A stretch of 64,000 nucleotides of DNA from Xanthomonas sp. SI (lineage in GTDB: Bacteria > Pseudomonadota > Gammaproteobacteria > Xanthomonadales > Xanthomonadaceae). The DNA is taken from the NCBI RefSeq assembly GCF_014236855.1, contig NZ_CP051261.1:1674001-1738000 (forward strand). Reading direction: 5' to 3'. A model generated the notes under the pieces. It was not told the DNA's origin. It did no database searches and worked only from the letters and a program-made list of their open reading frames with translations. The position numbers were made by a program, and so were the translations under genes. This document shows positions 9,401 to 18,692 of the stretch, in pieces; position 1 is the stretch's first letter, and each line of letters starts with the position of its first letter.

Positions 9401-12107
9401 CCTCAACATTCGTTTACCGGAGAATGGCGAGTACTGGGTGTACGCCGATCCTCAGTTTGGCGCAGCCGCAGCGGCGAGGATCACTCTGTCCACAGGCAGC
9501 ACCAGCGGATTGGTGCTGGATGGTGCGTCGGCGGCATTCATCGCTGACCAGCCAGCGCAGACGGCGCACTATAGCTTTAACGCAATCGCCGGGCAGCACA
9601 TGGGCTTTGCGGTCAGCGACCTGGGCGTCTCCGATGGAACGTATGTGCGCATCTACGCCTATGGGCCCAACGGCAACAGTATCGAGGATGATTCGTACTG
9701 CTATGTGGAGCGCGGCGGCTGTGATGTGGATATCTACAATCCCGTCGCCGGCAGCTATAGCGTGGTGGTCGTGCCATCGGTCGCCGGACAGCGCATGCAG
9801 TTCACCGCCACGCTGTCCAGTAGCGCTCCTGTCGCGCTAGCCGCTGACACCCCGACAATGCTGCAGCTGTCTCGGCGGGGCCAGGATGGAATGCTGACCT
9901 TCAATGGCAGCCAGGGCGAAACCGTTGGCTTGCAGATTGCGGGCCAAGCGAGCGCTCCTGCTGGCAACACAGTGCGCTATCGGATCTACAAACCGAGCGA
10001 GCGCCGGCCGAGCTACCAGTTTGCCGACATCACTCCTCTCAATGGCGGGGCGCTGAACATGTCGCTGCCTGAGACCGGAACCTATTGGATATGGGCAGAT
10101 CCAGACAACGGTGCCACCGCAAGTGCCCAGATCACGCTCTCCACGGGAACCACCAGCGGGCTGGTCCAGAACGGCGGCGCGGCGGGAGTGGAGACCATCT
10201 TGCCCGGCCAGACCGCGTACTTCCGCTTCAATGCAACAGCCGGCCAGCACCTCGGTTTCGGTCTGAGCGACCTGGTCGTGAGCAGTGGAACGCTGGTGCG
10301 CATCTACGCCTATGCGCCGAACGGCAACAACATTCAGGACGACTCGTATTGCTACGTCGCCGACGGTGGCTGCGACATCGACATCTACAACCCCGTCACG
10401 GGCACCTACAGCGTCATGGTCGTGCCCGAACACGGCGATCAAGCGATGCAGTTCAATGCAACGCTCTCGTCCAGCGCGGGTGTCACCCTGGAGCGCGATG
10501 TTCCGGCAGTGCTTGATCTGACGCGCCGCGGCCAGGATGGTCTGATGACGTTCAACGGAACCCAGGGCGAGAATCTCGCTTTCCTGGTCGCTGGCCAGAC
10601 GACCGTACCTGGAGATCGCCAGGTGACCTATCGGGTCTTCAAGCCAAGCGATCGTCGGCCTAGCTACTACATTCACTCCTTCAACGCCCAGACCGGCGGA
10701 TCGGTGAACATGGTACTGCCGGAGACGGGGACCTATTGGATCTTGGCAGATCCGATCAAAGGCGCCACCAGCCGCTCGCACGTAACGCTGTCCACAGGTA
10801 CGGTCAGCGGCATGGAGCGCGATGGTGCAGTGGTCCAGTTCGCATCCACACACCCAGGGCAATCAGCCCACTTCCGCTTCAACGCGACAGCGGGCCAACA
10901 CCTCGGATTCGCTGTCAGCGATCTGACCGTAAGTACGAACAACTATGTGCGCATAGATGCGTATGCTCCAAATGGCAACGGCATCGCCGATACATCCTAT
11001 TGCTATGTGGCCGATGGCGGCTGCGACATCGATATCTACAATCCTGTAGCCGGGACATACAGCATCATCGTGTCCGCCGCGGAACCCGGTCAGACCATGC
11101 AGTTCAAAGCGGGGTTGAGCAGCAGCGCTGGCCCTGCACTGGCACGCGACACACCGTTGAACCTGCAATTGGATCGTCGTGGAAAAGATGCGGTCATGAC
11201 CTTTGCTGGCAACGCGGGAGAGTCGGTGGCGCTTCTTGTCGCCGGCCAATCTACTGTTCCTGCAGGGAAGATGGTCCGTTACCGCGTCTACAAGCCTAGT
11301 GAGCGGCGACGCTCCTACGAACTCGATGTCATCACGCCCATAACAGGGGGATCGACCAATCTGATCCTTACAGAGTCGGGGACCTACTGGCTGTGGGCGG
11401 ACCCCGACAATGGCGCAACCACCAACGCACGGGTGACGTTGTCCACCGGGAATGCGAATCCGCTTGTGCAGGATGGATCGCCAACTCAGTTTGCCTCGAC
11501 CCAAGCGGGTCAATCGGCACACTTCCGCTTCCCGGCGACAGCCGGTGCTCACCTGGGCTTTGCCATCAGTGGCCTAAGCCTGAGTGAAGGCAGCTATGTA
11601 CGGGTGTACGCCTATTCGCCCACTGGTACCGGCATCGCCGACACGTCTTACTGCTATGTCAGTGACGGCGGCTGCGACATCGATTTCTATAACACGGTTG
11701 CTGGCGATTACAGCATCTTGGTGCAACCCACCACGACCGGACAAACCATGCAGTTCACTGCAACGTTGTCCTCCAATGCTGGGGTCGCCCTCCAGCGCGG
11801 TGTCGTGGCGCCCCTGCCGCTTTCGCGCCGTGGTCAGGATGGTCTGCTGACCTTTACCGGCACCCAAGGCGAGAAAGTCACCCTGCAGGTCGCCGCGCAA
11901 GTCACACAGCCTGCTGGTGGCCGTGTCGTCTACAGCGTGTTCAAGCCTAGTGACAGGCGTCGTGGTTACGCGATAAGCACCGCCGGCCCAACCACTGCAG
12001 GCAACTTAAACGTGACATTGCCAGAGACGGGAACGTACTGGATTCTGGTCGACCCGGATCTTGGCCGGTCAGCCAGTGCCAATGTTTCCGTCTCGACCTC
12101 GCCCTAA
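6465..12107 (+). CDS. giant secreted YD/TIG/beta-repeat protein
   Basis: About 1,880 residues. The start is uncertain: ATG at 6465 follows AAAGG at short spacing, and 6426 or 6450 are alternatives. All give a long N-region ending in a hydrophobic signal before ALAAAYVYD. One or two YD repeats come first (YVYDANGRLIAVTNEAGD, then YHYDALGNITRV), followed by two IPT/TIG-like domains to about residue 260. The rest is seven beta-rich units of about 215 residues, recalling bacterial pre-peptidase C-terminal (PPC) domains. Each unit has a Cys-x6-Cys pair (as in YCYVADGGC) and a motif like RRGQDGLMTFNG; later units add YRVYKPSERR and GTYWI.DPD. The paired Cys probably form disulfides outside the cytoplasm. 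Only 27 bp separate it from the Rhs gene, so the two are probably co-transcribed, and this protein may be a surface partner or adhesin. That role is inference. Confidence 0.75.
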   Translation: MDVPQHRVVRRAGWLYALLGISIIDFSIARRIGLRIAGFIALLVGSESALAAAYVYDANGRLIAVTNEAGDTARYHYDALGNITRVQRLPSGALAIFDFAPRQGGAGDRVTLRGLGFSATPAQNVVRFNGVVAEVVTASTGSLTTIVPAAATTGVLTVTVGNQSASSDVPFVVEAQPRAPLITAVSPHITSVGAALTISGQSLLPLAGQTSARLGLAPLLLSQASNSTLQAEVPGGASSGRIRVTTPYGSAISADDVLVVPAGIDDVAIIGTAKRLAVDGQLNDLSTDSAGKSVAILFEAQGGDYISAQFSELTSELNYALYGIGNKRLATGTVSANAPSFHMPALKSAGTHLLVLTPKAGPLTWKLQLERSAVLEIDGTVQDVSTSIAGQSRRLVFDARKGMPLGLGLAEKTGPPAWGSATVTVQGPDGGQAGFQQCAQANNGCSLNLSALNTGRHAVLVTPAASGTRLLAFQAALSTDAQRTLARGTPLALSLPRAGQNARLSFTGAAGEVLGLLIAGQATLPAGRSVYYRVNRPDGTLWKSVAASSGLVLNLALPVTGTYDVFVDAGYGETLATEVLLRGSEGSPVIGGATSTHVAARAGEAAYFQITASSGDSLGLGISNLTIANGSGAAVNVYRPNGTLLANTTCHAANAGCDLNLSSLEDGVHGVEVVPLDPAQTMQFDATVSRDLAVNMVRATPTSLSLPRHGQNARLAFTAAANEVIALKITAQTTQPSGAGVYFRALRPDGVTVTSGYAAGDKTLLIDTSVAGTYQIFVDPENGATAAATLTLEAGVLGQMELDGSIGEYESAAGKDVSFAINAVAGKHLGFGISHLSVNSGTYVRIYAYTPSGASVGNETYCYVSNGGCDVQLYNPVSGTYSIVMRPVSSTQTMKFRATLSSALRSTLSRDVPFNLSLDRRGQDALMTFSGVAGETVALQIAGQSSLPAGRTVAYRVYKPSERRSSYHIASIAPETGGALNIRLPENGEYWVYADPQFGAAAAARITLSTGSTSGLVLDGASAAFIADQPAQTAHYSFNAIAGQHMGFAVSDLGVSDGTYVRIYAYGPNGNSIEDDSYCYVERGGCDVDIYNPVAGSYSVVVVPSVAGQRMQFTATLSSSAPVALAADTPTMLQLSRRGQDGMLTFNGSQGETVGLQIAGQASAPAGNTVRYRIYKPSERRPSYQFADITPLNGGALNMSLPETGTYWIWADPDNGATASAQITLSTGTTSGLVQNGGAAGVETILPGQTAYFRFNATAGQHLGFGLSDLVVSSGTLVRIYAYAPNGNNIQDDSYCYVADGGCDIDIYNPVTGTYSVMVVPEHGDQAMQFNATLSSSAGVTLERDVPAVLDLTRRGQDGLMTFNGTQGENLAFLVAGQTTVPGDRQVTYRVFKPSDRRPSYYIHSFNAQTGGSVNMVLPETGTYWILADPIKGATSRSHVTLSTGTVSGMERDGAVVQFASTHPGQSAHFRFNATAGQHLGFAVSDLTVSTNNYVRIDAYAPNGNGIADTSYCYVADGGCDIDIYNPVAGTYSIIVSAAEPGQTMQFKAGLSSSAGPALARDTPLNLQLDRRGKDAVMTFAGNAGESVALLVAGQSTVPAGKMVRYRVYKPSERRRSYELDVITPITGGSTNLILTESGTYWLWADPDNGATTNARVTLSTGNANPLVQDGSPTQFASTQAGQSAHFRFPATAGAHLGFAISGLSLSEGSYVRVYAYSPTGTGIADTSYCYVSDGGCDIDFYNTVAGDYSILVQPTTTGQTMQFTATLSSNAGVALQRGVVAPLPLSRRGQDGLLTFTGTQGEKVTLQVAAQVTQPAGGRVVYSVFKPSDRRRGYAISTAGPTTAGNLNVTLPETGTYWILVDPDLGRSASANVSVSTSP
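7780..12104 (+). repeat. seven-fold internal coding repeat, about 645 bp per unit
   Basis: The Cys-x6-Cys coding motif recurs near 7780, 8413, 9048, 9702, 10351, 11002 and 11653, a period of 635-654 bp. The first two units are more divergent (CAQANNGC, CHAANAGC) and lack the YKPSERR segment; the last five are closely similar. This indicates expansion by tandem duplication within the gene. Confidence 0.8.
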
Positions 12108-12134
12108 GCGCCGTCAGCGAAGAGATCAACGACT

Positions 12135-15100
12135 ATGAAGAATGGAATCTACAAGGTACAGGCAGTCAGCCGCATGCGCTCCAAGGTCTTCGTGGTGGGG
12201 ATGCTGCTGGGAGCGCTGTCGATGGTCGGCTCGCTGTGGCATCTGGAAGTGGGTTTGCTGCCCGCTGCTCAGGCCAGCGCGGCGGAAAGCGCCCTGGGCG
12301 ACGTTATGCAGCCGTTGGCGGCACTAGCGCAACGCGTGCAGCTGAAGGATGGTCGCTGGCTGCAACTGAACGCCGCCGGCACGCAGCTTCGAAAAGAGGG
12401 TGCGGGTGCAACTCCGTCGGACAAAGCGCTGGATCTGCCGGAAGTTCGCATCAACCCCAGCTTGACGCTACTGCCGAGTGGTCGTGTGTTGATCTGGGGC
12501 GGTACCGACGGTCACGGTACCTTGCGACGCGATGGGCTCTGGTATGACCCTACGCTGGACGCGCTTTCAGTTGCCAACGACCTGACGCTGTCTCCGCGTG
12601 CAGGCCACACCGCAACGGTGCTGACGGACGGTAGTGTACTGTTCGCCGGCGGCGACACCGCGTCGGCAGGCATGCCTGCCGAGCTTTGGGATGAACGCAG
12701 GAACCGCGCGTTGGCGCTTGCCGACGAGACCAGCATCGCGCGCCGTGGTCATACGGCGCTGCTGCAGAGTGACGGGCAGGTGCGCATTGCCGGTGGCGTC
12801 GATCGCCACGGAACACGTCAGGAAACAGATCTGGTCTACAGCCAGAACGGCGGGCGATTCTCCAATGCACTGTCGCAGCAAGACCATCTTCCAGCCGGAC
12901 TGGCTGGCTCGATCCCGGCCCAGGGAGCCAAGGACGTGCTGCCGTCCCAGCGTTTGTCGGTACGCTTCGCGCAACCCGTCAACGTGGCCGATTTTTCCAC
13001 GTCGTCGGTCACCTTGATCGGCCCCGGCGGCACTACCCCCATCGAGGTCATGCCGGCCGAAGGCGGCCGGCTGCTGTTCGTCTCGCCGAAACGGTCGCTG
13101 TTCCCCGCCTCCCACTACACCCTCATGGTTGACGGTGTGCGTACCCGGGAAGGAAAGCCACAGCCGCTGGTGGCGATCGACTTCAGCACCGCCGCCCTTG
13201 ACGCCGCTGGAAGCGCCACCGAGACCGCAGATACTGCAACAGAGCCGGAGAGTGAGCGAGTCACCACCGGGGATGCGCGTCATCGGAGTGGCTGCGATCA
13301 GACGGGAAGCGCCGCTCAGCCCTGTCGCGCGCACGGCTTTGTCGACAATGGCATCTGGTACCCCGGCCGTGACAACACCGATAGTCGGTGGCGCATCTAC
13401 AGCGATGAGAAGCGCGTCGAGTTGGCCGGATACTCGGCCATCATGGCCGCGCGCTACAAACTGACCGCGCTGCGCGGCCGCGTGGTCCGCGTGGACCAGA
13501 TGCCGGTCGCCAATGTCGAGGTCAGCATCGGCAGCATCACGACCCGAACCAATGCCGACGGCTGGTTCGCCCTGTTCGACTTGCCCCAGGGCCATCAGGA
13601 GCTGTACGTCGACGGCAGCACCGCCAATGTCGGCGCTGACCAGTATGGGCAGTTCGTGGTCGGCGTGGACATCAAGCCCGGTCGCCTCAACGAATTGCCG
13701 TACCTGATGCACCTGCCCAAGATCAGCGCTCGGGACAAGGTGCGCATCGCCTCCCCGCTGAAGCAGGACCTGGTCATCGGCCATCCGGACATCCCGGGGC
13801 TGGAGCTGCACATACCCAAAGGCACGGTCATTCATGACCGCAAGGGGCGACTGGTCAACGAGATCGCGATCGTGCCGACGCCGGTCAACAGGGCGCCATT
13901 CCCGGTGATGGAAAACCATCCCATGGCGTTCACGGTCGAGCCCGGTGCATCTCAGGTGCGCGGGCTGGATCCCGACGCGCGCAATGGCATCCGTGTCTAC
14001 TACCCGAACTACGACAATTACAGGAAGGGAACCGAAGCCGACTTCTGGATTTACGATCCAACCGATGGCTGGCGGGTGTACGGGCGCGGCACGGTTTCCA
14101 AGGACGGACGCCATTTCGTGCCGGAACAGGGCGTCGCCCTGCACGAAACCATGGGCGGCATGTACAGCGTTCCTGGGGGAAATGGCGCAAGCGAGCCCAA
14201 CCTGGCCGCGGACAACTCCGGGCAATGCGGCTGCAGCGGCGATGCTGCCGTCGCCGGCGATCCGGTCGACCTGAAGACCGGCGAGTTCACCCACGCCGAG
14301 ACCGACCTCTCCATCGACGATATCGTGCCCATTACCGTGGGGCGCAATTATCGGCCCAACGATCTCAAGCGCGGCGTCTTCGGCATTGGCATGTCGTGGA
14401 ATTGGGGCTACACCCTCAATCGCCCCAGTACCGCCAACTACGACGTCCTGGAACTGGTGCAGCCCAATGGCTCATCGTTGCGGTTCGACAGGATTTCCGG
14501 CACCGGCAACCAGGGCGAGTGGCGGCAGGCCGGCTCCAATACCCGCTTCGCCGGCGCGTTGATCAAGACCGTCTACGACTCGGATCCGACCCAGCCCTGG
14601 GGGCGAGCGTTCCTGCTCACCCTGCGTGACGGTTCCCGGATGCAGTTCTCCAGTTGGAACGACATCCGCGTGCGCTGGATCGAGGATCGTCACGGCAACC
14701 GCACGTCGCTGCTCTACAACGCAGGCCTGATATCGGAGATCATCTCGCCCAGCGGCCGCTCCGTCGCCATCGCCTACGACGGCAGCAATCGCATCAAGAC
14801 ACTGCGCGACCATACTGGCCGCGAGTGGTCGTACAGCTACGACAGCAACGGCCTGCTCTCGAAGGCAACGTATCCGGATGCGACGTTCCGCCAGTACACG
14901 TTCCAGACGCGTGTTCAGAACGGAGCCATGGCTCAGCACCGCATCGAGTCGATCACGAATCAGCGCGGGCATCGCCTGCTGCTCAACCGCTTCGAGACGG
15001 TCAATGGCGTTTCGACCGGGCGGGTGATCAAGCAGACCCAGGCCGATGGCGGCGAGATCAGCATCGACTACGCCCACGTCGACAACGGGGTGACCGGCAC

Positions 15101-17585
15101 GCTGGTTACCGAGGTTGATGGCAGCAAGCGCAGGATTGTATTCGCCGATGGCACCCCTTACCCGGTCTCGGAGACACTGGCGTATGGGACTGCGGAAGCG
15201 CAGACCTTCACCTACGAGCGCAACAGCAACGGCCAGCTGATTCGCAGCACCGACCCGCTGGGACGAAAGACCGAGTACAGCTACAACGCGGACGGCCAGA
15301 CCACACAGATCATAGCGATGGCGGGCACAGCGAAGGCCCGGACCCTCAGCATGACGTACAACGCCGATGGCGACCTGACGTCCATCACCGACCCGCTGAA
15401 CAGGGTCACGCGGCTGGGCTACCAGAACCGCTGCCTGAGTTCGGTGACCGATACGCTCAATCGCACCGCGCTCTATCGCTGCAACGCCGCTGGCCAGATG
15501 ATCAGCGCCACCGATCCACTGCAACGGACACTACAGCTCCACTACGACGGATTCGACTTGGTCGGGGTTACCGATACCCTGGGGCGTCGCACCAACTATC
15601 GCATCGATTCCCTGGGACGCGTGGTCGCAACAGAAGACCCGCAGGGCAACGTCGTCCGCCGCGAGTACGACGTGATGGGGCGGGTCAAGAAGCTGGTCGA
15701 TGCGCATGGCATGGCATTGGAGTACGGCTTCGATGCCAACGGCAATGTCGCCGCTGTGTTGCTGCCCAACGGCAATGGGATCACCTACACCTACGATAGC
15801 CGCGACCGTCCTTTGACCCGTACCGATGCGACTGGAAAGGGCGAGCAGTGGACGTACGACCTGGCTGATCGCGTCACCAGCCACATCGACAGGCTGCAGC
15901 GCGCTGTCGTCAACACATACGACGTGTTGGGACGACCGAAGACCACCACCTTCCAGGATGGCACCAAGGCCACCTATACATATGACGCCGGCAATCGCCT
16001 GCGTGCGCTTACGGACACTGGCGCGGTAGGCACACTGAGCTGGGACTACGACGACTTCGATGCGGTCATTGCCGAATCCGGCCCGCAGGGAACCGTCGGG
16101 TACGCCTACGACGGTGTCGGCCGTCGCAAGGAAATGCGTGCAGGTGCGCAGGCCCAAGTCATCTATACCTATGACGATGGCGACCGCCTGCGGCAGCTGG
16201 ACCAAGGGATGGAGAGGGTCCAGTTCGACTACGACGATGTCGACCGTCTGGGGACCTTGACGCTGCCCAATGGCGTCGAGGCCGTACACGGCTACGATGA
16301 AGGCAACCAGCTGACCAGCCTGGCCTGGCAGAAGCCCAGCAAGCCGGCGATCGGTACCTTGAGCTTCGACTATGACCGCAACGGACAGGTCGTCAGCCAG
16401 AGCGGCAGCTTTGCCAGCCAGGTCTTGCCCGCGGCAACAACGAGCACAAGCAGCTTCGACGACGCCAATCGTCAGCTGACGCACAACGGTCGCACGCTGA
16501 CCTACGACGACAACGGCAACCTCATCGGCGATGGGGTGCGCAGCTATGTCTGGAACGTCCGCAACCAGTTGGTGGAGATCCGTGAAGGGACCAGCACCAT
16601 CGCTGCATTCGGCTATGACCCGCTCGGCCGGCGAGTCGCACGGACCGAAGGAGGCGTTGCCACCCAGTACCTGTACGACGGGCAGAACGCGGTGCAGGAA
16701 GCGGTCGGCAACAACGCCAATCCGATCCTGACCGGACTCGGCGTCGATCAACGTTTTGCTCGCAACGGCGCGGGCGGTCGAACCTACTACCTGACCGACC
16801 ATCTGGGCAGCACGCGCGGGCTGACCAACGCGTCCGGCGATCTTCTCGAGCGCTACGACTACACCCCCTACGGGCAATTGCAGAACGCACCAAGTGGCTC
16901 CACCAACCCGTATCGCTATACCGGCAGAGAGGAGGACGAAAGCGGGCTCTACTACTATCGGGCGCGCTACTACAGCCCGGAAATGGGCCGCTTCATCAGC
17001 GAGGACTCCTACGGCTTCGCCTCCGGCGATGCGAACTTCTACGCCTACGCACTGGGCAACCCGATCAGCTACAACGATCCTTCGGGGCATATTGCTTGGT
17101 TTGTATTGGTTCCACTGATTTGGGGCGGAATTGAAGTCGCAATTTCCCTGTACGACGCATATGACACAGGGAGAACGCTGCTCGATCCCTGCGAAACCAC
17201 CGAAGCCAAGGTGATCGCTGCTGTTGGATTCGGTGTGGGCCTTTTCGCACCAGGGGGCGGTTACGGCTCGGGCTCAAAGAAGGTCTATCAATATGCGCTT
17301 CGAGCAAAAGCAGATGGCTGGTATCCTGTTATGACCAGGGGAAGTAAGAGCCCAACTTCGCAAGTCTGGCTATCCGAAGGTGAAGTGTGGAAATTTGGTA
17401 CGACTCAGAATCCAAATAAAAGGTATCCTAAGCAATATCTGCAAGGCATTGGAACCGGTGGTGTCGATATGGTGAAGGAGTTTGACGGGACTAGGTCCCA
17501 GGCGCTAATGCTTGAGCAAATGAAGATCGATAACTTCCATTTTCAGAATGGCCAACTCCCGCCAGGAAATAAGGTTAGAAGGTAG
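12135..17585 (+). CDS. Rhs/YD-repeat polymorphic toxin with GIY-YIG-like C-terminus
   Basis: An 1,816-residue protein. ATG at 12135, then a hydrophobic signal-like segment (residues 19-40). Domains in order: kelch-like segment (LLPSGRVLIWGGTDG, GHTATVLTDGSVLFAGGD), Ig-like segment (about 260-345), a carboxypeptidase-regulatory-like fold (NADGWFALFDLPQGH), the Rhs entry segment DPVDLKTGEFTHAETDLS (about 710), many YD repeats, and the core end RYTGREEDESGLYYYRARYY to NPISYNDPSG (about 1593-1652). After DPSG the sequence changes sharply and GC falls, giving a variable tip of about 165 residues. The tip has VWKFGTTQNPNKRY and a conserved-looking LEQMKID...LPPGNK, which resembles a GIY-YIG/URI-type nuclease; that fold is a moderate-confidence call. 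The next gene starts 6 bp downstream and is the likely immunity gene. No VgrG or PAAR is nearby, so delivery may not be by type VI secretion. Confidence 0.88.
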   Translation: MKNGIYKVQAVSRMRSKVFVVGMLLGALSMVGSLWHLEVGLLPAAQASAAESALGDVMQPLAALAQRVQLKDGRWLQLNAAGTQLRKEGAGATPSDKALDLPEVRINPSLTLLPSGRVLIWGGTDGHGTLRRDGLWYDPTLDALSVANDLTLSPRAGHTATVLTDGSVLFAGGDTASAGMPAELWDERRNRALALADETSIARRGHTALLQSDGQVRIAGGVDRHGTRQETDLVYSQNGGRFSNALSQQDHLPAGLAGSIPAQGAKDVLPSQRLSVRFAQPVNVADFSTSSVTLIGPGGTTPIEVMPAEGGRLLFVSPKRSLFPASHYTLMVDGVRTREGKPQPLVAIDFSTAALDAAGSATETADTATEPESERVTTGDARHRSGCDQTGSAAQPCRAHGFVDNGIWYPGRDNTDSRWRIYSDEKRVELAGYSAIMAARYKLTALRGRVVRVDQMPVANVEVSIGSITTRTNADGWFALFDLPQGHQELYVDGSTANVGADQYGQFVVGVDIKPGRLNELPYLMHLPKISARDKVRIASPLKQDLVIGHPDIPGLELHIPKGTVIHDRKGRLVNEIAIVPTPVNRAPFPVMENHPMAFTVEPGASQVRGLDPDARNGIRVYYPNYDNYRKGTEADFWIYDPTDGWRVYGRGTVSKDGRHFVPEQGVALHETMGGMYSVPGGNGASEPNLAADNSGQCGCSGDAAVAGDPVDLKTGEFTHAETDLSIDDIVPITVGRNYRPNDLKRGVFGIGMSWNWGYTLNRPSTANYDVLELVQPNGSSLRFDRISGTGNQGEWRQAGSNTRFAGALIKTVYDSDPTQPWGRAFLLTLRDGSRMQFSSWNDIRVRWIEDRHGNRTSLLYNAGLISEIISPSGRSVAIAYDGSNRIKTLRDHTGREWSYSYDSNGLLSKATYPDATFRQYTFQTRVQNGAMAQHRIESITNQRGHRLLLNRFETVNGVSTGRVIKQTQADGGEISIDYAHVDNGVTGTLVTEVDGSKRRIVFADGTPYPVSETLAYGTAEAQTFTYERNSNGQLIRSTDPLGRKTEYSYNADGQTTQIIAMAGTAKARTLSMTYNADGDLTSITDPLNRVTRLGYQNRCLSSVTDTLNRTALYRCNAAGQMISATDPLQRTLQLHYDGFDLVGVTDTLGRRTNYRIDSLGRVVATEDPQGNVVRREYDVMGRVKKLVDAHGMALEYGFDANGNVAAVLLPNGNGITYTYDSRDRPLTRTDATGKGEQWTYDLADRVTSHIDRLQRAVVNTYDVLGRPKTTTFQDGTKATYTYDAGNRLRALTDTGAVGTLSWDYDDFDAVIAESGPQGTVGYAYDGVGRRKEMRAGAQAQVIYTYDDGDRLRQLDQGMERVQFDYDDVDRLGTLTLPNGVEAVHGYDEGNQLTSLAWQKPSKPAIGTLSFDYDRNGQVVSQSGSFASQVLPAATTSTSSFDDANRQLTHNGRTLTYDDNGNLIGDGVRSYVWNVRNQLVEIREGTSTIAAFGYDPLGRRVARTEGGVATQYLYDGQNAVQEAVGNNANPILTGLGVDQRFARNGAGGRTYYLTDHLGSTRGLTNASGDLLERYDYTPYGQLQNAPSGSTNPYRYTGREEDESGLYYYRARYYSPEMGRFISEDSYGFASGDANFYAYALGNPISYNDPSGHIAWFVLVPLIWGGIEVAISLYDAYDTGRTLLDPCETTEAKVIAAVGFGVGLFAPGGGYGSGSKKVYQYALRAKADGWYPVMTRGSKSPTSQVWLSEGEVWKFGTTQNPNKRYPKQYLQGIGTGGVDMVKEFDGTRSQALMLEQMKIDNFHFQNGQLPPGNKVRR

Positions 17586-17591
17586 GTTGAG

Positions 17592-18038
17592 ATGAAGCTA
17601 GATTTTACGGCCGACTACGACTGGGAGGCGCGGATTGATAGGATCAAAAGTCACTACGCGCGCAATGCTGATGATTTTACCCATCGATCTTACGGCAGTG
17701 AGGTGGCCACAGTGTCTCTACTTTTCATGTGCCGCGATCCGTCCATAAAATTTAAACGAAGAGTTCGGTTTTTTTCTAAAAGCGCGGAGTTTTATACCGA
17801 CGTCATGTTGGATCTGCCAACCATCGTCCCGCTTTCGATGAAGGAGAAAATGCACTACGTTTCCTGTGAGCTTCTTCAGCAGCTGTCAGAACAGTTGAAC
17901 AAACGTAAGTTCAAGGACTTTGATCATGCTCGGTTTCTCAACGATCTAGAGAAATGGCTCGAGGGAATTGAAGAGCGCTATGACGGCCAGACGTCGGGAC
18001 CTTGGCGTTATGCGTCGGGCGAAGAGGTTGAGCAATGA
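17592..18038 (+). CDS. putative immunity protein for the Rhs toxin
   Basis: A 148-residue protein of unknown family; ATG six bases after the Rhs stop. It has no signal or membrane segment, so it is cytosolic. A charged, mixed alpha/beta composition (MKLDFTADYDWEARIDRI..., a C-terminal helix WLEGIEERYDGQ) and lower GC than the core genes are typical of polymorphic immunity genes. Its position directly after the toxin tip is the main evidence. The downstream CPCC gene overlaps its stop by 4 nt (ATGA), so the two are translationally coupled. Confidence 0.65.
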   Translation: MKLDFTADYDWEARIDRIKSHYARNADDFTHRSYGSEVATVSLLFMCRDPSIKFKRRVRFFSKSAEFYTDVMLDLPTIVPLSMKEKMHYVSCELLQQLSEQLNKRKFKDFDHARFLNDLEKWLEGIEERYDGQTSGPWRYASGEEVEQ

Positions 18039-18247
18039 ACGCAATTGAGATCGGCCTTTCCTTGATGCCGTGTCCATGCTGCGGAAATCTAACGATTGAA
18101 GAGCCCGGGCAATATGAGATTTGTCCAGTATGTCAATGGGAGGATGATCCAGTTCAATCAAGCGATCCAGGATACTCTGGTGGAGCCAACGAATTGTGTC
18201 TTAATCAAGTCAGGATCCACTGGGGATTGAATAATTTAGATGTATAA
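18035..18247 (+). CDS. CPCC-type cysteine-rich small protein
   Basis: A 70-residue protein with two Cys pairs, CPCCGN (residues 12-17) and YEICPVCQWEDD (about 28-39), which match the cysteine-rich CPCC family and probably bind Zn. The ATG overlaps the stop of the putative immunity gene. CPCC proteins are frequent in toxin-immunity neighbourhoods and may be accessory or orphan immunity proteins. The exact function is unknown. Confidence 0.75.
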   Translation: MNAIEIGLSLMPCPCCGNLTIEEPGQYEICPVCQWEDDPVQSSDPGYSGGANELCLNQVRIHWGLNNLDV

Positions 18248-18353
18248 TCTCGGACTAAGGATTTTGTGGCCGTTGGTTTATCTCGGGTGCCAATAAGGTT
18301 AGTGGCGAAATTGCAGTGAAGGAGGTTTATAAAATCTGAATATGAGGTAGGTC

Positions 18354-18692
18354 GTGAAAGCTGACGATTTCGTATCAGCAATTGAGACGTACGTGCTTGA
18401 GTCTGCCGTAGATGACACGATTTCCCTTCTCAAGCATCCGCCCGGACGCAAGGTTGCTCCTGATGTGGCGGCGCGCTCCGAATGGTTCAACAGCTTGTCT
18501 GATGCAGAGGCCGAATTGGTGCGCGCAGTCATCCACGATGCAGCGCACTCAGCGATCTTCGGATTTTTTGCGGTACTTGACCGTGCGCGTGTTATCGATG
18601 ATGAGAAAGGGGTCTTCGAGCTCTACTATGTCGGTCAGAAGAAGACTTTGTTGAATCCACCTGACATTGCTCTGCACGAATTACTTCAGTGA
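18354..18692 (+). CDS. hypothetical small protein in the immunity region
   Basis: A 112-residue protein starting with GTG at 18354 behind a GAGGTAGG ribosome site. It is predicted to be mostly helical (AETYVLESAVDDTI-like, SLSDAEAELVRAVIHDAAHSAIFGFFAVLDRARV), cytosolic, with no known motif. GC is lower than the neighbouring core genes. It lies 106 bp after the CPCC gene, so it could be a second, orphan immunity gene left from an earlier Rhs tip. That is a guess from position. Confidence 0.6.
   Translation: MKADDFVSAIETYVLESAVDDTISLLKHPPGRKVAPDVAARSEWFNSLSDAEAELVRAVIHDAAHSAIFGFFAVLDRARVIDDEKGVFELYYVGQKKTLLNPPDIALHELLQ

Noticed and set aside
18243-18248. TATAAT at the end of the CPCC gene as a promoter for the next gene
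   Set aside because: It is formed by the last codon and stop, and no -35 lies at a suitable distance; probably chance.
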